This document shows positions 43,011 to 53,470 of a stretch of 64,000 bases of DNA, one piece after another; the stretch's first letter is position 1; each line of letters opens with the position of its first letter. The notes beneath the pieces were generated by a model, which saw nothing but the letters and a program-made list of their open reading frames with translations, had not been told where the DNA came from and made no database searches. The position numbers and the translations under genes are program-made. The DNA is taken from assembly GCA_014529385.2 (NCBI GenBank), contig CM043950.1, positions 71,278,435 to 71,342,434 on the forward strand. Direction: 5' to 3'. Source of the stretch: Adiantum capillus-veneris (taxonomy: Eukaryota; Streptophyta; Polypodiopsida; Polypodiales; Pteridaceae).

Positions 43011-44653
43011 GCGTGTGTGAGTTAGGGGACTTTTCCCATATCTTCTTAAACACCCTTAATTAGCTAGTCACTGGGCTAGTTGAGCCAAAAAAATATAAGT
43101 ATATTATGGACCATTTGTGTGTAAATATTTCATTGTATATAAGGCCTAAATAAAATTATTTTTCATAATTATTTTGGTATTTATTTAAATATTTCTACCT
43201 ATGGTATGTTATTTATGCTATGTACATTGACTCACCATTACCATATTTTTTCTTACCATTTTGCATACTCTTTATTCCATATAAAAATAATTTCATGCAA
43301 GCTTCTCTTATTTTTGGGTAACTCCATCTCAACAAAAATCCAAAAAAACTAGTTTTATTTATGTGTATATTTTTTCACTATTGTGATTTTTCCTTCCTAC
43401 ATCTATTCTCTTTTACTCTCATAAATTAGAACACCAAAAATATTCATCTTTTTATGGTAGACTTATAATTAGAGAGATTTATTTTGCCCCCTTTATATTT
43501 CTTCCACCTATATTATTTATATTTGACATGTACATATTTTTTTAGACCCCTCAATATTTGATTTTCTTGGTTGTACTATTTACTTATATCATGATCTCAA
43601 CAATATCTTTAATTATAGACCTACCAAATAAGGCCAAGGGTATGTGGCATGCATGCATGCACCATGGGGAGCTCACTCTTGGAGGTATTCAAACAAATCA
43701 TTCAAAGAAGGACCTCACAAGGACCTTGTGCAGTGGAAAAAACAGTCGGTTTTGCTGAATTTTTAAAGATCACATGCTCCCCGAATATGAAAAGGTGATA
43801 CAAACAAAAGTTGTATCTCGTGAGCTGAACTCTCACCTCAAATGTTTTCATATTTTTTTGAGCTACGAGCTGTGAGCTATGATTTTATTGGTGGACCCCA
43901 GTTTGCCCATGCTATGCAGCCACACTCCCTCTTCCACTTTATCATTTTCCTCTTTCACACACGCTCCTCCCTCTCCTTCCCACTCCCAAACCTACAACTC
44001 CCATGTCCTAATTCATCCTCTTCACCATTGCCACATCTCTCACACCTCCATAGCCTTCATCCTCCATTTCTACACCCTATGTGTCCCTCTTTCTCTCTAC
44101 ATATATGTCCATATTACCATACTCTCTTCAACTTTGTAAAGAACTTCAAAAAATCAGTAAGAATCCAAGGATAACCTCTGCAAATGAAGGCTTTTATCAT
44201 GAATTTTCCAAGGTTTGAAATAACATAGCTTCATCGACACGCGCTGCTTCGCCATGCTGACTGCTTCTTCTTCCTCTGCTGTAAAGAGGTGAATGTCAAC
44301 TTCTCCAAAGCTTCAACCTCTCTTTACAAGCTCATCCCTTCTCTAACTTTTCTCATCATATATCTCACCATTTGGTGAATGATTTTGTAAATATTTTTTA
44401 GTGATAATTACTAACTACTAACCACTAACCTTATTGTAAAATGCACCCCCTCTACTAGAGTAGGCACTCCCAAATTATTCACTGAATCCTCTCTCCTTTC
44501 ATCCTCAATAATTATCTTCCCTTGAGCCCACATCCATGTGACTCAAAGGACAAGAGAGATCCACCCTGATTAAAAATAAATAAAAATATGCATAATCTTT
44601 TATTCCTTCAAATAAACTTGATTAAGCCTAATCCAAATCAGGGCTTCTAAAAC

Positions 44654-44663
44654 CTATAAATAG
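44654..44663 (+). promoter_or_regulatory. TATA box of Gypsy-B 5' LTR
   Basis: CTATAAATAG about 840 bp before the LTR end; the 3' LTR has CTATAAATGG at the same place (about 55217). Transcripts starting about 30 bp downstream would carry both small ORFs ahead of gag. Confidence 0.7.
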
Positions 44664-45493
44664 AGCCCTTCTCTCCTTTGTAAATCATCCCATGATCACA
44701 CTACAGCACACCATTCTCAACACATAACACACCACTCTTCAAGCCTAGTTGTGTAGAGTGTTTGCATTTTGAGTGCTCTATTCCATCACTACACATAGGT
44801 GCATGGAGAAGCTTGAAGTTAGTTATGCCATCTAGAGGAGTGGAGTGATACTATACTCTGCAATCACACTTGTAGCCTACTCTTGTCCATTAATAAGATT
44901 CATAGTTTTGGGTGCAATTGTATGTTGCAACTACGACTCTTCTCTCCAAATTGACTTGATAAGTTGGCTAATCAGGTGGTTGAAGGTATATTGTCCTTGA
45001 AGTTTGTTGTGCCATTTCATGCTTGGTGGTTTGAGGGCTTGTTGAATTGTTTGCCTACAAGGTCAATTGTAAGAGGGTGCTCGGTGAGAGGGCTCCTGTG
45101 ACCCTAAGACAATTTGTGTATTGGCAACAAGGTCAAGTTTTGTGTTGTCTCTCTATTTCTCATCGAGGTTTGTGTGCATCTGGTCTTTAAGACTAAGACT
45201 GAGTTCCTCAAGTTGATTTGTGCTCTTTACCTCTCTCTGGCGTGGTGAATGTTTGTGTTTGGTGTGTGTGGCTATCTTGCATTCCCATCTCATTGTGCGT
45301 TTGAGTACAAGGAGATATCACGTGCGTCCTAGTTCGCATCTATAACTAGGTGGTGCCCCTTTTCTTGTTTGGTTTCTGACTGTGGATTTTTGTTGTCTCT
45401 GATTGTGCTTGCCCCAGCCCCAATTGAGCAGCACGGGAGCCTCAAAGGGTGTCTAGAGGCCGCTCTTCTTGTTGCCCGCCTCGGACTGCCTCA

Positions 45494-45515
45494 AATTGGT
45501 TCCGCCACTGAGGAC
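45494..45515 (+). other. Candidate primer-binding site of Gypsy-B
   Basis: AATTGGTTCCGCCACTGAGG follows the LTR end directly; TGG is in the place expected for pairing to a tRNA CCA end. The tRNA is not identified, and the site differs from that of Gypsy-A. Confidence 0.4.
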
Positions 45516-45567
45516 GGCTTGTGTATTTTTGTGAAGGCTTAACCTTTACCATAATTAAGTAGCTTGC

Positions 45568-45786
45568 ATGAATCACGAGAATTTGTATGATCCCTTCATT
45601 CCCATTGCAAGGCAAAAGGTACACATAATTGTTAGTACTAAGTTGCAATTTCAACATGTAATTCGTAGAATTTTAGGTCCTCTTAGGTTGGCAGAGATAA
45701 ACGCATCAGTAAATCTTTTTATTTTGCCTCTCATTAGGTACGACGTTAGTTTGGACGTCTATATTTTTGTTTGTTTTAAGAATTAG
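45568..45786 (+). CDS. Small leader ORF A of Gypsy-B, unknown function
   Basis: 72 codons, starting MNHENLYDPFIPIARQKVHI. It matches ORF A of the Gypsy-A LTR (MNQEDLYTQLIPI) through the whole length: STKLQFQ, RLAEINASVN and FILPLIRYDVSLDV. The start context is the first ATG after the primer site region. Gag lies 320 bp downstream. In this element ORF A comes before ORF B, the reverse of Gypsy-A. Confidence 0.6.
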   Translation: MNHENLYDPFIPIARQKVHIIVSTKLQFQHVIRRILGPLRLAEINASVNLFILPLIRYDVSLDVYIFVCFKN

Positions 45787-45800
45787 GTCATGGCTAGACC

Positions 45801-46019
45801 ATGGATAATGGCCCAAGAATAGAGGTTTTCCCCTTTCATTTCACTCCACACATTAGAATAAACATTGCAATTAGTAGAAAAATCCATTTTCAACAACGTA
45901 TGGTGTTCATGTTTGGTGCCCAAAGAGTAGGAGAAATTCTCGCATCACCAAACCCTGTCATCCTGCCTCTTATTAATTATCATAGGTCATTTGATGTGAA
46001 TATTGTTATTTTGTTGTAG
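45801..46019 (+). CDS. Small leader ORF B of Gypsy-B, unknown function
   Basis: 72 codons, starting MDNGPRIEVFPFHF, 14 bp after the stop of ORF A. Core: ISRKIHFQQRMVFMFG, RVGEI, NPVILPLINYHRSFDV. It resembles ORF B of Gypsy-A and, more weakly, ORF A of both elements, so A and B arose by duplication. The ORF is intact here, 85 bp ahead of gag. No transmembrane segment, zinc motif or signal peptide is visible. Confidence 0.6.
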   Translation: MDNGPRIEVFPFHFTPHIRINIAISRKIHFQQRMVFMFGAQRVGEILASPNPVILPLINYHRSFDVNIVILL

Positions 46020-46104
46020 AATAGATTGCAATTTAAAAAACATTATTGTGTAAATTTTTTAAGAAAGAAAAACAAAAACGTGTTGTCACTTTGAAACCGA
46101 TTCA

Positions 46105-47130
46105 ATGGAGGCCCAACGCCAAATGTCCGGATATCCTCTTTTCTTTGGAGAGCCTGGAGAGGATGCAGAATTATTTTTAGCAAATTTCAAGATGTCTTGT
46201 CATATCAAGAGGATAGTAACTGATCAAGAACATGTAGAAATGTTTGAGGTAGTCCTTAGGAAAGATGCTAGCACTTGGTTTGACTCTTTGCCTGAGGAAG
46301 TTAAGGGGAATTACACGGAAGTGTTGAATCATTTCAAGAAATACTTCTTTGATCCCCAAAACACTCAGAAATTATGGCAAGACATTGTTTCTCATAAGCA
46401 AAAAGACTTAGATGACTACTACTTGTACAAGCAAGAGTTTCTACGTCTTTGGGATGTATGGGTGAGAAATGTTGCTAACCCTAGTGATGGTGCAGAGTTC
46501 CTAAAGAAGGAGAGGTTCATAGCCGGACTCTTTCCTGACCTTAAGATAAAAGTTGAGGCGGGTGCACTTGCTACCTTTGATGCAGCTGAAACTAGGGCTG
46601 CTGAGAAATATAGAAAACTCAAGTGCCCAAGGGGAGAGGTTCCAATAGAAGGTCTTAGATCCAAAGGTAAGTCACAAGCATCAACATCTAGGGAGCTTCC
46701 TGAGGTAACGGCGGAAGTGATTGAGAAGTTAAATGAATCTTTAAGCAGCTTGTCAATTCACCTTGCACAAGCTGTAGGTCCAAAGGGACAAGCAAAGAAG
46801 TCTGAAGAGCGAGATCCACGACCTACGAGAGTCTTGCAATGTTGGAATTGTGGAGATTCTGGACATGGGATGTATAACTGTCCTTGGCCCCGTGGGGAGC
46901 CAGGGAGACCTAACTTGAATTACCCAGTGATGAATGCAGGAGAAGGAACTAGTCAGCAACCACAGCTTCTACAAAGTCCAAATGGACCAAGACCACCTCC
47001 ACAAGGAGTGGAAGGAGTTTCATCTTTTCCAGACCCAAATGTGCATGTGGTAGAGGTGATAAACTCAAATGAGGTTGACATGGAAGCAAATGGCATTAAG
47101 CGTGGCCGAGGAAAAGGTAAAGAGAAATAA
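46105..47130 (+). CDS. Gypsy-B gag polyprotein
   Basis: 341 codons from MEAQRQMSGYPLFFGEPGED. The retrotransposon gag core is clear: DASTWFDSLPEEVKGNYTEVL and FFDPQNTQKLWQDI. A zinc knuckle CWNCGDSGHGMYNC (C-x2-C-x4-H-x4-C, near 46840-46880) follows, then a proline-rich tail and a basic end (RGRGKGKEK). The ORF is intact and ends in TAA at 47128-47130. Confidence 0.9.
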   Translation: MEAQRQMSGYPLFFGEPGEDAELFLANFKMSCHIKRIVTDQEHVEMFEVVLRKDASTWFDSLPEEVKGNYTEVLNHFKKYFFDPQNTQKLWQDIVSHKQKDLDDYYLYKQEFLRLWDVWVRNVANPSDGAEFLKKERFIAGLFPDLKIKVEAGALATFDAAETRAAEKYRKLKCPRGEVPIEGLRSKGKSQASTSRELPEVTAEVIEKLNESLSSLSIHLAQAVGPKGQAKKSEERDPRPTRVLQCWNCGDSGHGMYNCPWPRGEPGRPNLNYPVMNAGEGTSQQPQLLQSPNGPRPPPQGVEGVSSFPDPNVHVVEVINSNEVDMEANGIKRGRGKGKEK

Positions 47131-47241
47131 GGTGTCACATCACAAAGTGACCATGGACGAGAAAAGAAGGCAAAGGAGACCAAGGAAGCTAAGAGGACTC
47201 GATGTGGTATCAATCTCCAAGACTTCCCTCTTTAACATGGT

Positions 47242-48265
47242 ATGGCTCCATACAACCTATTGGAAGACATGAGAGGTAAAGGTCCTGATATCTCATGGCC
47301 TCAGTTTCTTGCATTATGCCCACAAGTTAGGAGGGATTTAAAAAAGGCAGTTAGCACTAGGAGAAAGGTAAAAGAGAGTGTGCCTGTTGTAAAAATTGCA
47401 CATGCTGAAATGAATGAGGATATTACACATGTGCTAGATTGTTACATTAAAGGAAGATTGGTTAGGAAAGGTCTAGTGGATGGGGGTGCACAAATTTGCA
47501 TCATGACAGAGGGACTCATGCAAAAACTAGGCATGCACATCCATGAGACACCTGAAATTAAAGTCAAGATGGCAAACAATAGCAAAGCTAGGTGTGTAGG
47601 CATTTGTAAAAATGTCTCTGTGGAGGCCTTTGGCATTAAGAAGATAGTGGATTTCTATGTCATGTCTACCAAAGGAAATGGTTACCCATTTATCCTAGGG
47701 AGACCATGGCTAATGAAAATGCGAGCTTTGCAGGATTGGGAGAGTGGAAAGCTAATTTGCAGGAATGACAATCATAAGAAGGTTGTCTTTGACATGAAGG
47801 AGCAACGCCAAGAGGAGCTCCATGAAGAATCATCTCAAAGTGAGACGGAGGAAGGCTGGACCGATAGCACTTCAGAAGGAGAAAGTAGCGGCAAAATTAC
47901 TGAAGAGGAGTCTTCCATCGAAGTCATGGGGGTAAGGTTTAATCCAAAAAACCAAGAGACCTCTTGCCTAGGTTTGGAAGAGGTAGGTTCCCAAGAGAAC
48001 CAAAATGTGCAAGATGAAGGAATGTTAGAAAGTATGTTGTCTACAACACTTACAAAGGACAAAAGAGAGGAGTTCAAATCTGTGCTAAGAAAATTTCCTA
48101 GGCTTTTCGCTAAATACTACACCGATGTGTGTGGAGTAGATGCTGTTCAACACAAAATTGAGTTGAAGCCAGAGGCCACACCTAAGGCTCAAAAGCTACG
48201 AAGGCTAGGAGTCATCATGGAGCAGGCTTTACTCAAGGAGGTAAGAAAGCTTCTAGTGAAGGGGA
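47242..48265 (+). pseudogene. Gypsy-B protease and start of reverse transcriptase, cut by copia fragment
   Basis: An open frame holds KGLVDGGAQICIM (Asp near 47479) at the aspartic protease active site, reading D-G-G instead of D-S-G; PFILGRPWL is the second conserved stretch (about 47688). An acidic, serine-rich linker follows, then DAVQHKIELKPEA and KEVRKLLVKGI, the opening of reverse transcriptase. At about 48265 the copia fragment begins and the RT fingers are missing. Confidence 0.8.
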
Positions 48266-48623
48266 TCAGGGAGCACCACACACGGAGAGTGAGAGAGAGA
48301 GAAGGAGACACACACACGATGTGGGTGGGGAGACTCCAAAGAGTGAGCAGCCTCCTATACACTTATGCTATGTATAAGTTATACAAGTCAGTGGGCGCCC
48401 AGACTCTGGGCAGCCCGGCAAGGCACAGACGCCTATACCCCAACAACCTCCCACTTAAAGGCGACTGTGCCTTTAAGCAAGGGAACCTAGTCTAAAGACT
48501 ACCAAAGGTGAGAGAAAATTGCTCTCAACCGATACCCACTGGCTGGTTGTGATCGTGTGCATCCGGCTGTCTTGCTCCCATGTAAGTCCATACACCACCA
48601 GACGTACCGCACATGTATTGCAA

Positions 48624-49139
48624 TTATGTACGCAATACCTGCATATCTCCCTCGTGCACTATGCCATCATCAGTCAACAAACGACTGACAACCCCAACTG
48701 AAAATGCTCCCACTGCAGGTGCGATATCCGGTCTCAAGATCAACATCTCATAGATGAGACCACCGAATGCTGATGCAATGCTAGCAACCTCTGCCACCTC
48801 CAACTCAGAACTCAACTCATGGCAATACTTTCCCCTATCATAGAGACCATGGCACTCTGACTCCGAGCTCTGGAGTGACTCCTTGTGCCCACCACATATC
48901 ACATGTGTACCAAGAGTATCCATCTGTCCTGAATCTGCATCAAGCTTTGGCATAAGCATATCAAGAAATGACTCCACAATAGTCGACATCTCAACATCCA
49001 TGCGAGTCATCTCTGTCATCACCTCTGATGACTCATCCTGTTGTGACTCACTAGAGCTGTCCCGCTCTACTTGTGCATCCGTAGACGCAACCTGCACAAC
49101 AAAGTCACTGCTCTGGACTCCATGCAAAGCATCCTGCAA
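48624..49139 (-). pseudogene. Copia pol remnant, acidic region of unknown role
   Basis: 171 codons open, starting MQDALHGVQSSDFVVQV, rich in Ser, Glu and Met. The opening QDALHGVQSSDF looks like a variable linker; no integrase or reverse transcriptase motif is seen. It follows the protease fragment on minus and ends the copia coding part. Confidence 0.4.
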
Positions 49140-49184
49140 CCCACAAGCAAAAGAGACTCGCTTGCTCTCTCGCTCTCTACTTGG

Positions 49185-50150
49185 CTACATGATCACAAAG
49201 ACAACACCGTCTCTCGCGTGATCCACATGCAATGGGTAACCTGTACCACTCCTGGCACCTCTCGCAATCACTAGAGAACCCAAATGCATCACAAAATCTC
49301 GCTCTCGTAGCGAAATCTGACATCCACAATCTCTAAGCTGACCAATCGAGATCAAAATCACTGTCAAATCTGGTACATAGCGCACATGTCGTAACAAGTA
49401 AGATGCACCACTTGGTAATGATAGTCTCACATCTCCTGCACCTGCTATCGCATGCACCGATCCATCGGTCAAACGTACACTGCCAAGCATCCCGCTAGAA
49501 TAGCTACAAAACCATGCACGATGCGGCGTGACATGAAACATAGCATCTGCGTCTAGCAACCACTGCAAAGGGAGTGCACTATCCACATGTATAGCATCTC
49601 GTGCATAGCTCGAGGTAAAAGTGACATCCCCGTCACTAGTATACTCCGACACTACATCTGCCTCAACTGTCAAAGCAACTGAGTCCATGGCATCACTACA
49701 TACATCTCTGAGACTGCCATGTCTCCTATGATGTCGTATACGACAAAAACAACGCCGTCTAACGTGTCCAGAATGACCACAATACCAACATGTCACCTGT
49801 CGGCGTACTCGTGAATGTACATGTCTCACATGAGTCCTTGATGACTCAGATCTATCATACATATCATGTAATCTGCGCCAAAGTGCTCTCAAAGTAGTCT
49901 CATACATAACAAGAGCATATACAGATTCCGCAAGGTGCAAAGAGAGTGTAGATAGTGCCATATCCTCTAGCTCCTGCCACTGATCGTCAGACATGTTTGA
50001 AGGTCTACCTGCATCACCACTCAATGGTCGATGCAACCCTCACTTTGTCAATGCATCAAGCATACACTCTCTCCATGCCACAAAGTCTGACCCATCAAAC
50101 ACGCGCATCTGTGAGAGGTCACAATCTGATCGATCACCTGTCTCTGCCAT
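49185..50150 (-). pseudogene. Copia gag-protease, one in-frame stop
   Basis: MAETGDRSDCDLSQMRVFDG starts at 50150, followed by DGSDFVAWRECMLDAL, the copia gag opening. A TGA at 50040-50042 interrupts the frame, which then continues: DQWQELEDMALSTLSLHL, zinc knuckle CWYCGHSGHVRRRC (near 49780), and protease QWLLDADAMFHVTPHR (copia usually has DSGA; here DADA, near 49560) with LPSGASYLLRHVRYVPDL further on. The TGA and the active-site change argue for a dead copy. Confidence 0.7.
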
Positions 50151-50702
50151 GAGCACAATGTAGCAAACTAGAAAGAAAAACCACCTCACCAACAACACCA
50201 GGAAACTGTCTACCAATATGGACAGAAACACAATGTAAAACCTGTGAGACACACTCCAAAATAGAGCTCCCACAATGTCAATACAAGTCAGCCCTAAACT
50301 GGCTCGAATCGCATCAACAAAAGTCTGCAAATATGGCTCAAAACCTGAATCTGCAAAGTTGCACCAATAACCGTGCAAAACCTTGCACAAAATTGCAAGT
50401 CAATATGACTTAATCGCACATAAATATCTAACAAAATTTTGGCAGAGTCTCCTTTGTAACTGGAGCAAAATCTCAACAGTAAACCTCAAAGAGACAATAA
50501 TATATGCCACGATGGCCAATCCGGAAATAAACTCGACCGGAATCACCTCGCAAAGTCATACATATGAGCATACCCGCTCTTGCCGGAGTACCACTCAACG
50601 GCACCTCAAATGACATACATGTGAGTGATGATTGCTGCCAAAATACGTTTCAATCGATGACCAAATGTCTGTCAAATAACTATAGCAACATTTCGCAAAA
50701 CC

Positions 50703-51269
50703 TTGCAAGATCGTTTCATAACCATGGTGTTTCAAGCATTCTTTGGAAAGTCAATTAGGGTGTTCATTGATGATTTCTGCATTTATAGCTCAAAATCATT
50801 GCATCTACAAAGGGTAGAAGAAGGTTTAAAGAAGCTCTATGACATGGGAGGTCAACTTAACCCTGACAAATGTCACATAGGTGAGGATGAAGTGATCTTG
50901 CTTGGTCACAAGGTTTCCTATAAAGGCATTGAGGTGGATCCTTCAAAGGCAAAGGCTCTTATTGAGCTCCCATCACCCAAGAATCTCAAAGAGGTAATCT
51001 CATTCATTCAAAAGGTGAAGTATATGTCACGCTTTATGCACTTAGTTTCGGAGTTGCTTCATCCTTTGCAAAAGTTGACACAACAAGTAGAATTTGCATG
51101 GTCTGATGATCTTGAAGAGTACTTTTGTAACATGAAAGTCATTTTGTCAGATCTACCAACACTCATGCCTCCTTGTTGGGAGTACACATTCTTTGTTAGC
51201 TCTAGTGTTGGGAAAGAAACAATTGGTGCGGTTTTGCTACAACAAGATCCCCACAGTACCAAAATGTGA
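50703..51269 (+). pseudogene. Gypsy-B reverse transcriptase, C-terminal half
   Basis: The frame resumes after the copia fragment with MVFQAFFGKSIRVFIDDFCIYSS (FIDD catalytic pair near 50765), HKVSYKGIEVDPSKAKAL and the RT connection EVISFIQKVKYMSRFM. It passes into the first RNase H region (FFVSSSVGKETIGAVLLQQD) and stops at TGA 51267-51269. Without the fingers and first catalytic Asp it cannot be functional. Confidence 0.85.
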
Positions 51270-51800
51270 CCCATCTACTTTGCTAGTAGGGTCATGAATG
51301 CTTTAGAGAGAGGCTACACAGAGGCATAACTCATGATGCTTTCTCTCATGTTTGCGGTGAGAAAGTTTAGATCCTACCAGCTACCAAAACCTTTTGTAAT
51401 TCTCACAGTAGAAAATTTGTTCCCTTGGGTGTCATCTCAAATGAATCTTAGTACTAGGATCTCAAAGTGGATTATGGAGTTGCAAGAGTTTCAATACTCT
51501 TTCAAAGTAGAAGATAATGTGCGTGCACAATTGGCAGGGATCCTTACTTATAGGGTACATGAGAAGGAGATTAAGGTGCCTGAAGTAAAGACCCTACCAT
51601 TGCCACCACCTAAAAGTATTCCTAACGATTTTACATTGTTCTTTGATGCAGCTTTTCGACGAGCCACAGGAAAAGCAGGGGGAGGGCTAGTATTGCTCAA
51701 CCCAAGTGGAGAGGTGGTCATGAAAGAGAAGGTCAATCTACCACGTTCAAATAGCAACAATGAAGCAGAATATGACACACTACTTCATGGTAAAAGGTGA
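51270..51800 (+). pseudogene. Gypsy-B RNase H end and start of second RNase H
   Basis: After a stop at about 51267 the wording PIYFASRVMNALERGYTEA continues the first RNase H, with another stop near 51330. From 51333 the frame is open: RKFRSYQLPKPFVILTV, ISKWIMELQEFQYSF, then FTLFFDAAFRRATGKAGGG (catalytic Asp of a second, archaeal-type RNase H near 51645) and SNNEAEYDTLLHG. A frameshift near 51795 ends it. Confidence 0.75.
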
Positions 51801-52113
51801 TGCACTTCTCATTGTGAAGCAAATTTTAGGCATTTGGGCATGCAAGAATGAAAGCTTAAGGACAAAAGTTCATGTCATTCTTAGATTGTTTAATCAATAT
51901 GAAGAAGTGCAACTATATCATATTCCTAGGAAACAGAATGAAGATGCTGATTTACTTGCACAAAAAGCAGTTACATGTGTTGAGAAAGAAGTGCAGGTCA
52001 TCATGGTGGCAGCAACTGTCAAGCAACCGAGATACCAGGGATTGGAGTCATTGACTCCCATTATTAGCTACATTTTGGAGGGTGAGTTTCCACAAGACTT
52101 CACGAAGGCTTAG
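51801..52113 (+). pseudogene. Gypsy-B second RNase H, C-terminal part
   Basis: In a shifted frame: GDALLIVKQILGIW, FNQYEEVQLYHIPRKQNEDA and DLLAQKA, the usual end of the plant Tat archaeal-type RNase H (IPRKQNEDAD box). It ends in TAG at 52111-52113. Confidence 0.75.
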
Positions 52114-53442
52114 AAGAGGAGACTCATGAAAAAGGCAAGTGCGTATCAAAGAGGGAAGGATCAAGTGTGCAAAAGAGTACCAACTATTGAGGAAATCCCA
52201 GACATTCTAAAAGGTTTGCATGAGGAAGCGTGTGGTGGTCATTTTGCACAGAAACTCACTGCAAAAAAGATTTTTCTTGCCGGATATGTTTGGCCAAGCT
52301 TGCACATTGATGTTCAACATTGGTGTAAAAGCTGTCACAACTGTGAGATTAATGGAAACAAGCATCTGTTACATGGTCCACGTTAGCTAGTCCTTGCAAA
52401 TGGTCCATTTGAAAAATGGGGCATTGATGCTATGGGTCCATTGCCTAGGACTAAAAATGGGAAATCGTATATCTTGGTGGCCATAGACTACATGACAAGA
52501 TGGGTAGAAGCACAAAGTGTGGCAAAGGTAAATGAGAGAACAGTGAGCAAATTTGTCTACACTCACATTTGTTGTAGATTTGGCACACCTTTGGAGATTG
52601 TTTCTGATAATGGTCCAGGGTTTAGAAAGGGCTTGCTCACAGAGGTCTGTGAAGAACTTCACATTCTACATCGTCATAGTACACTCTACTATCCCCAATC
52701 CAATGGTCTGGTAGAAAAAGCTAATGGTGTCATTGCAGGCATCATTAGAAAGATGGTGAGAAACAAGACAAATTTGTGGGATGACTTCTTGGATGGTGCC
52801 TTGTGGGCATATCGAACCACATATAGGGAAGCCATGGAGTTTACACCATTTCACTTGGTCTATGGTCAAGAGGCTTTACAACCAATTGAGCTCAACATCC
52901 CAACAATACGACTTCATGGAAAAGCAGCACAAGATGATCAAGAAGCATGGATTGATCGACTTCTTACCTTAGCTGAGCTTGAGTGGAAAAGAGAAGCAGC
53001 ATACGAGTGCTACAAGAGGAAAGCTACGCAGGCGAAGAAGAAGCTTGACAAGAAACTAAAGGACAAAGGCATCAATGAAGGAGATCTTGTGCTAAGGTAT
53101 GACAATCGACTCGAAAATCATTTTGATGCCAAATTTGAAACTAGATGGCAAGGGCCATACATAGTTAAGAAGGCTTTCAATTCAAGTTACTATCAACTCA
53201 TGGACTTGAATGGGAAAGAGCACTCCAGGAAGGTAAACGGGTATCGCTTGAAGCCTTATTTGAGTCGCCTTCTACCAAAGGGTCTACCAAAGATCTGTCA
53301 AAAGGCAGCTATCTCATGTAGGTATTGTTCCGTGAAGCATGAGTGTAACTCAAACCAAAATTCTGAGGGGCCAAACAATGAAGACCTCGTCAAGGACTCT
53401 AAAGCACTCTCTTTGAAAAAGATGCTCTATGATGGTACATGA
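52114..53442 (+). pseudogene. Gypsy-B integrase
   Basis: The zinc part EEACGGHFAQKLTAKKIF ... WCKSCHNCEI is open from 52126 and stops at TAG 52384-52386. The core then reads WGIDAMGPLPRTKNGKSY, VSDNGPGFRKG and PQSNGLVEKANGVIAG, giving the D-D-E set (near 52425, 52605, 52715). The C-terminal part has RWQGPYIVKKAF and ends at 53440-53442 without a chromodomain. Apart from the single stop near its start the protein is complete. Confidence 0.9.
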
Positions 53443-53456
53443 ATATACCATCATCC

Positions 53457-53470
53457 TGGGGGAGGACTAA
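53457..53470 (+). other. Polypurine tract of Gypsy-B
   Basis: GGGGGAGGACTAA directly before the 3' LTR start TGATAGC at 53471. Confidence 0.65.

Larger units (their letters stand above)
41888..45493 (+). repeat. Gypsy-B 5' LTR (with inserted solo LTR)
   Basis: It matches the 3' LTR at 53471-56053 apart from the 1.02-kb insertion at 41994-43014 and scattered base changes. A TATA box CTATAAATAG is at 44654-44663. Frames such as those at 43842-44174, repeated identically in the 3' LTR, have no recognisable content. Confidence 0.95.
48265..50690 (-). mobile_element. Ty1/copia fragment on the minus strand inside Gypsy-B pol
   Basis: Minus-strand coding runs from a gag start at 50150 through zinc knuckle and protease to about 48624; no integrase core or reverse transcriptase is present. 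Outer edges show no clear LTR or duplication. About 130 codons of Gypsy-B reverse transcriptase are missing at the site, so this was not a simple insertion but came with a deletion. Borders are good to perhaps 20 bp. Confidence 0.65.

Noticed and set aside
43842-44174. 110-codon frame repeated identically at 54404-54736
   Set aside because: Identity simply reflects the two LTRs of Gypsy-B; the protein text is Ser/Leu/Pro/His-rich, with no counterpart in Gypsy-A, unlike the twin ORFs.
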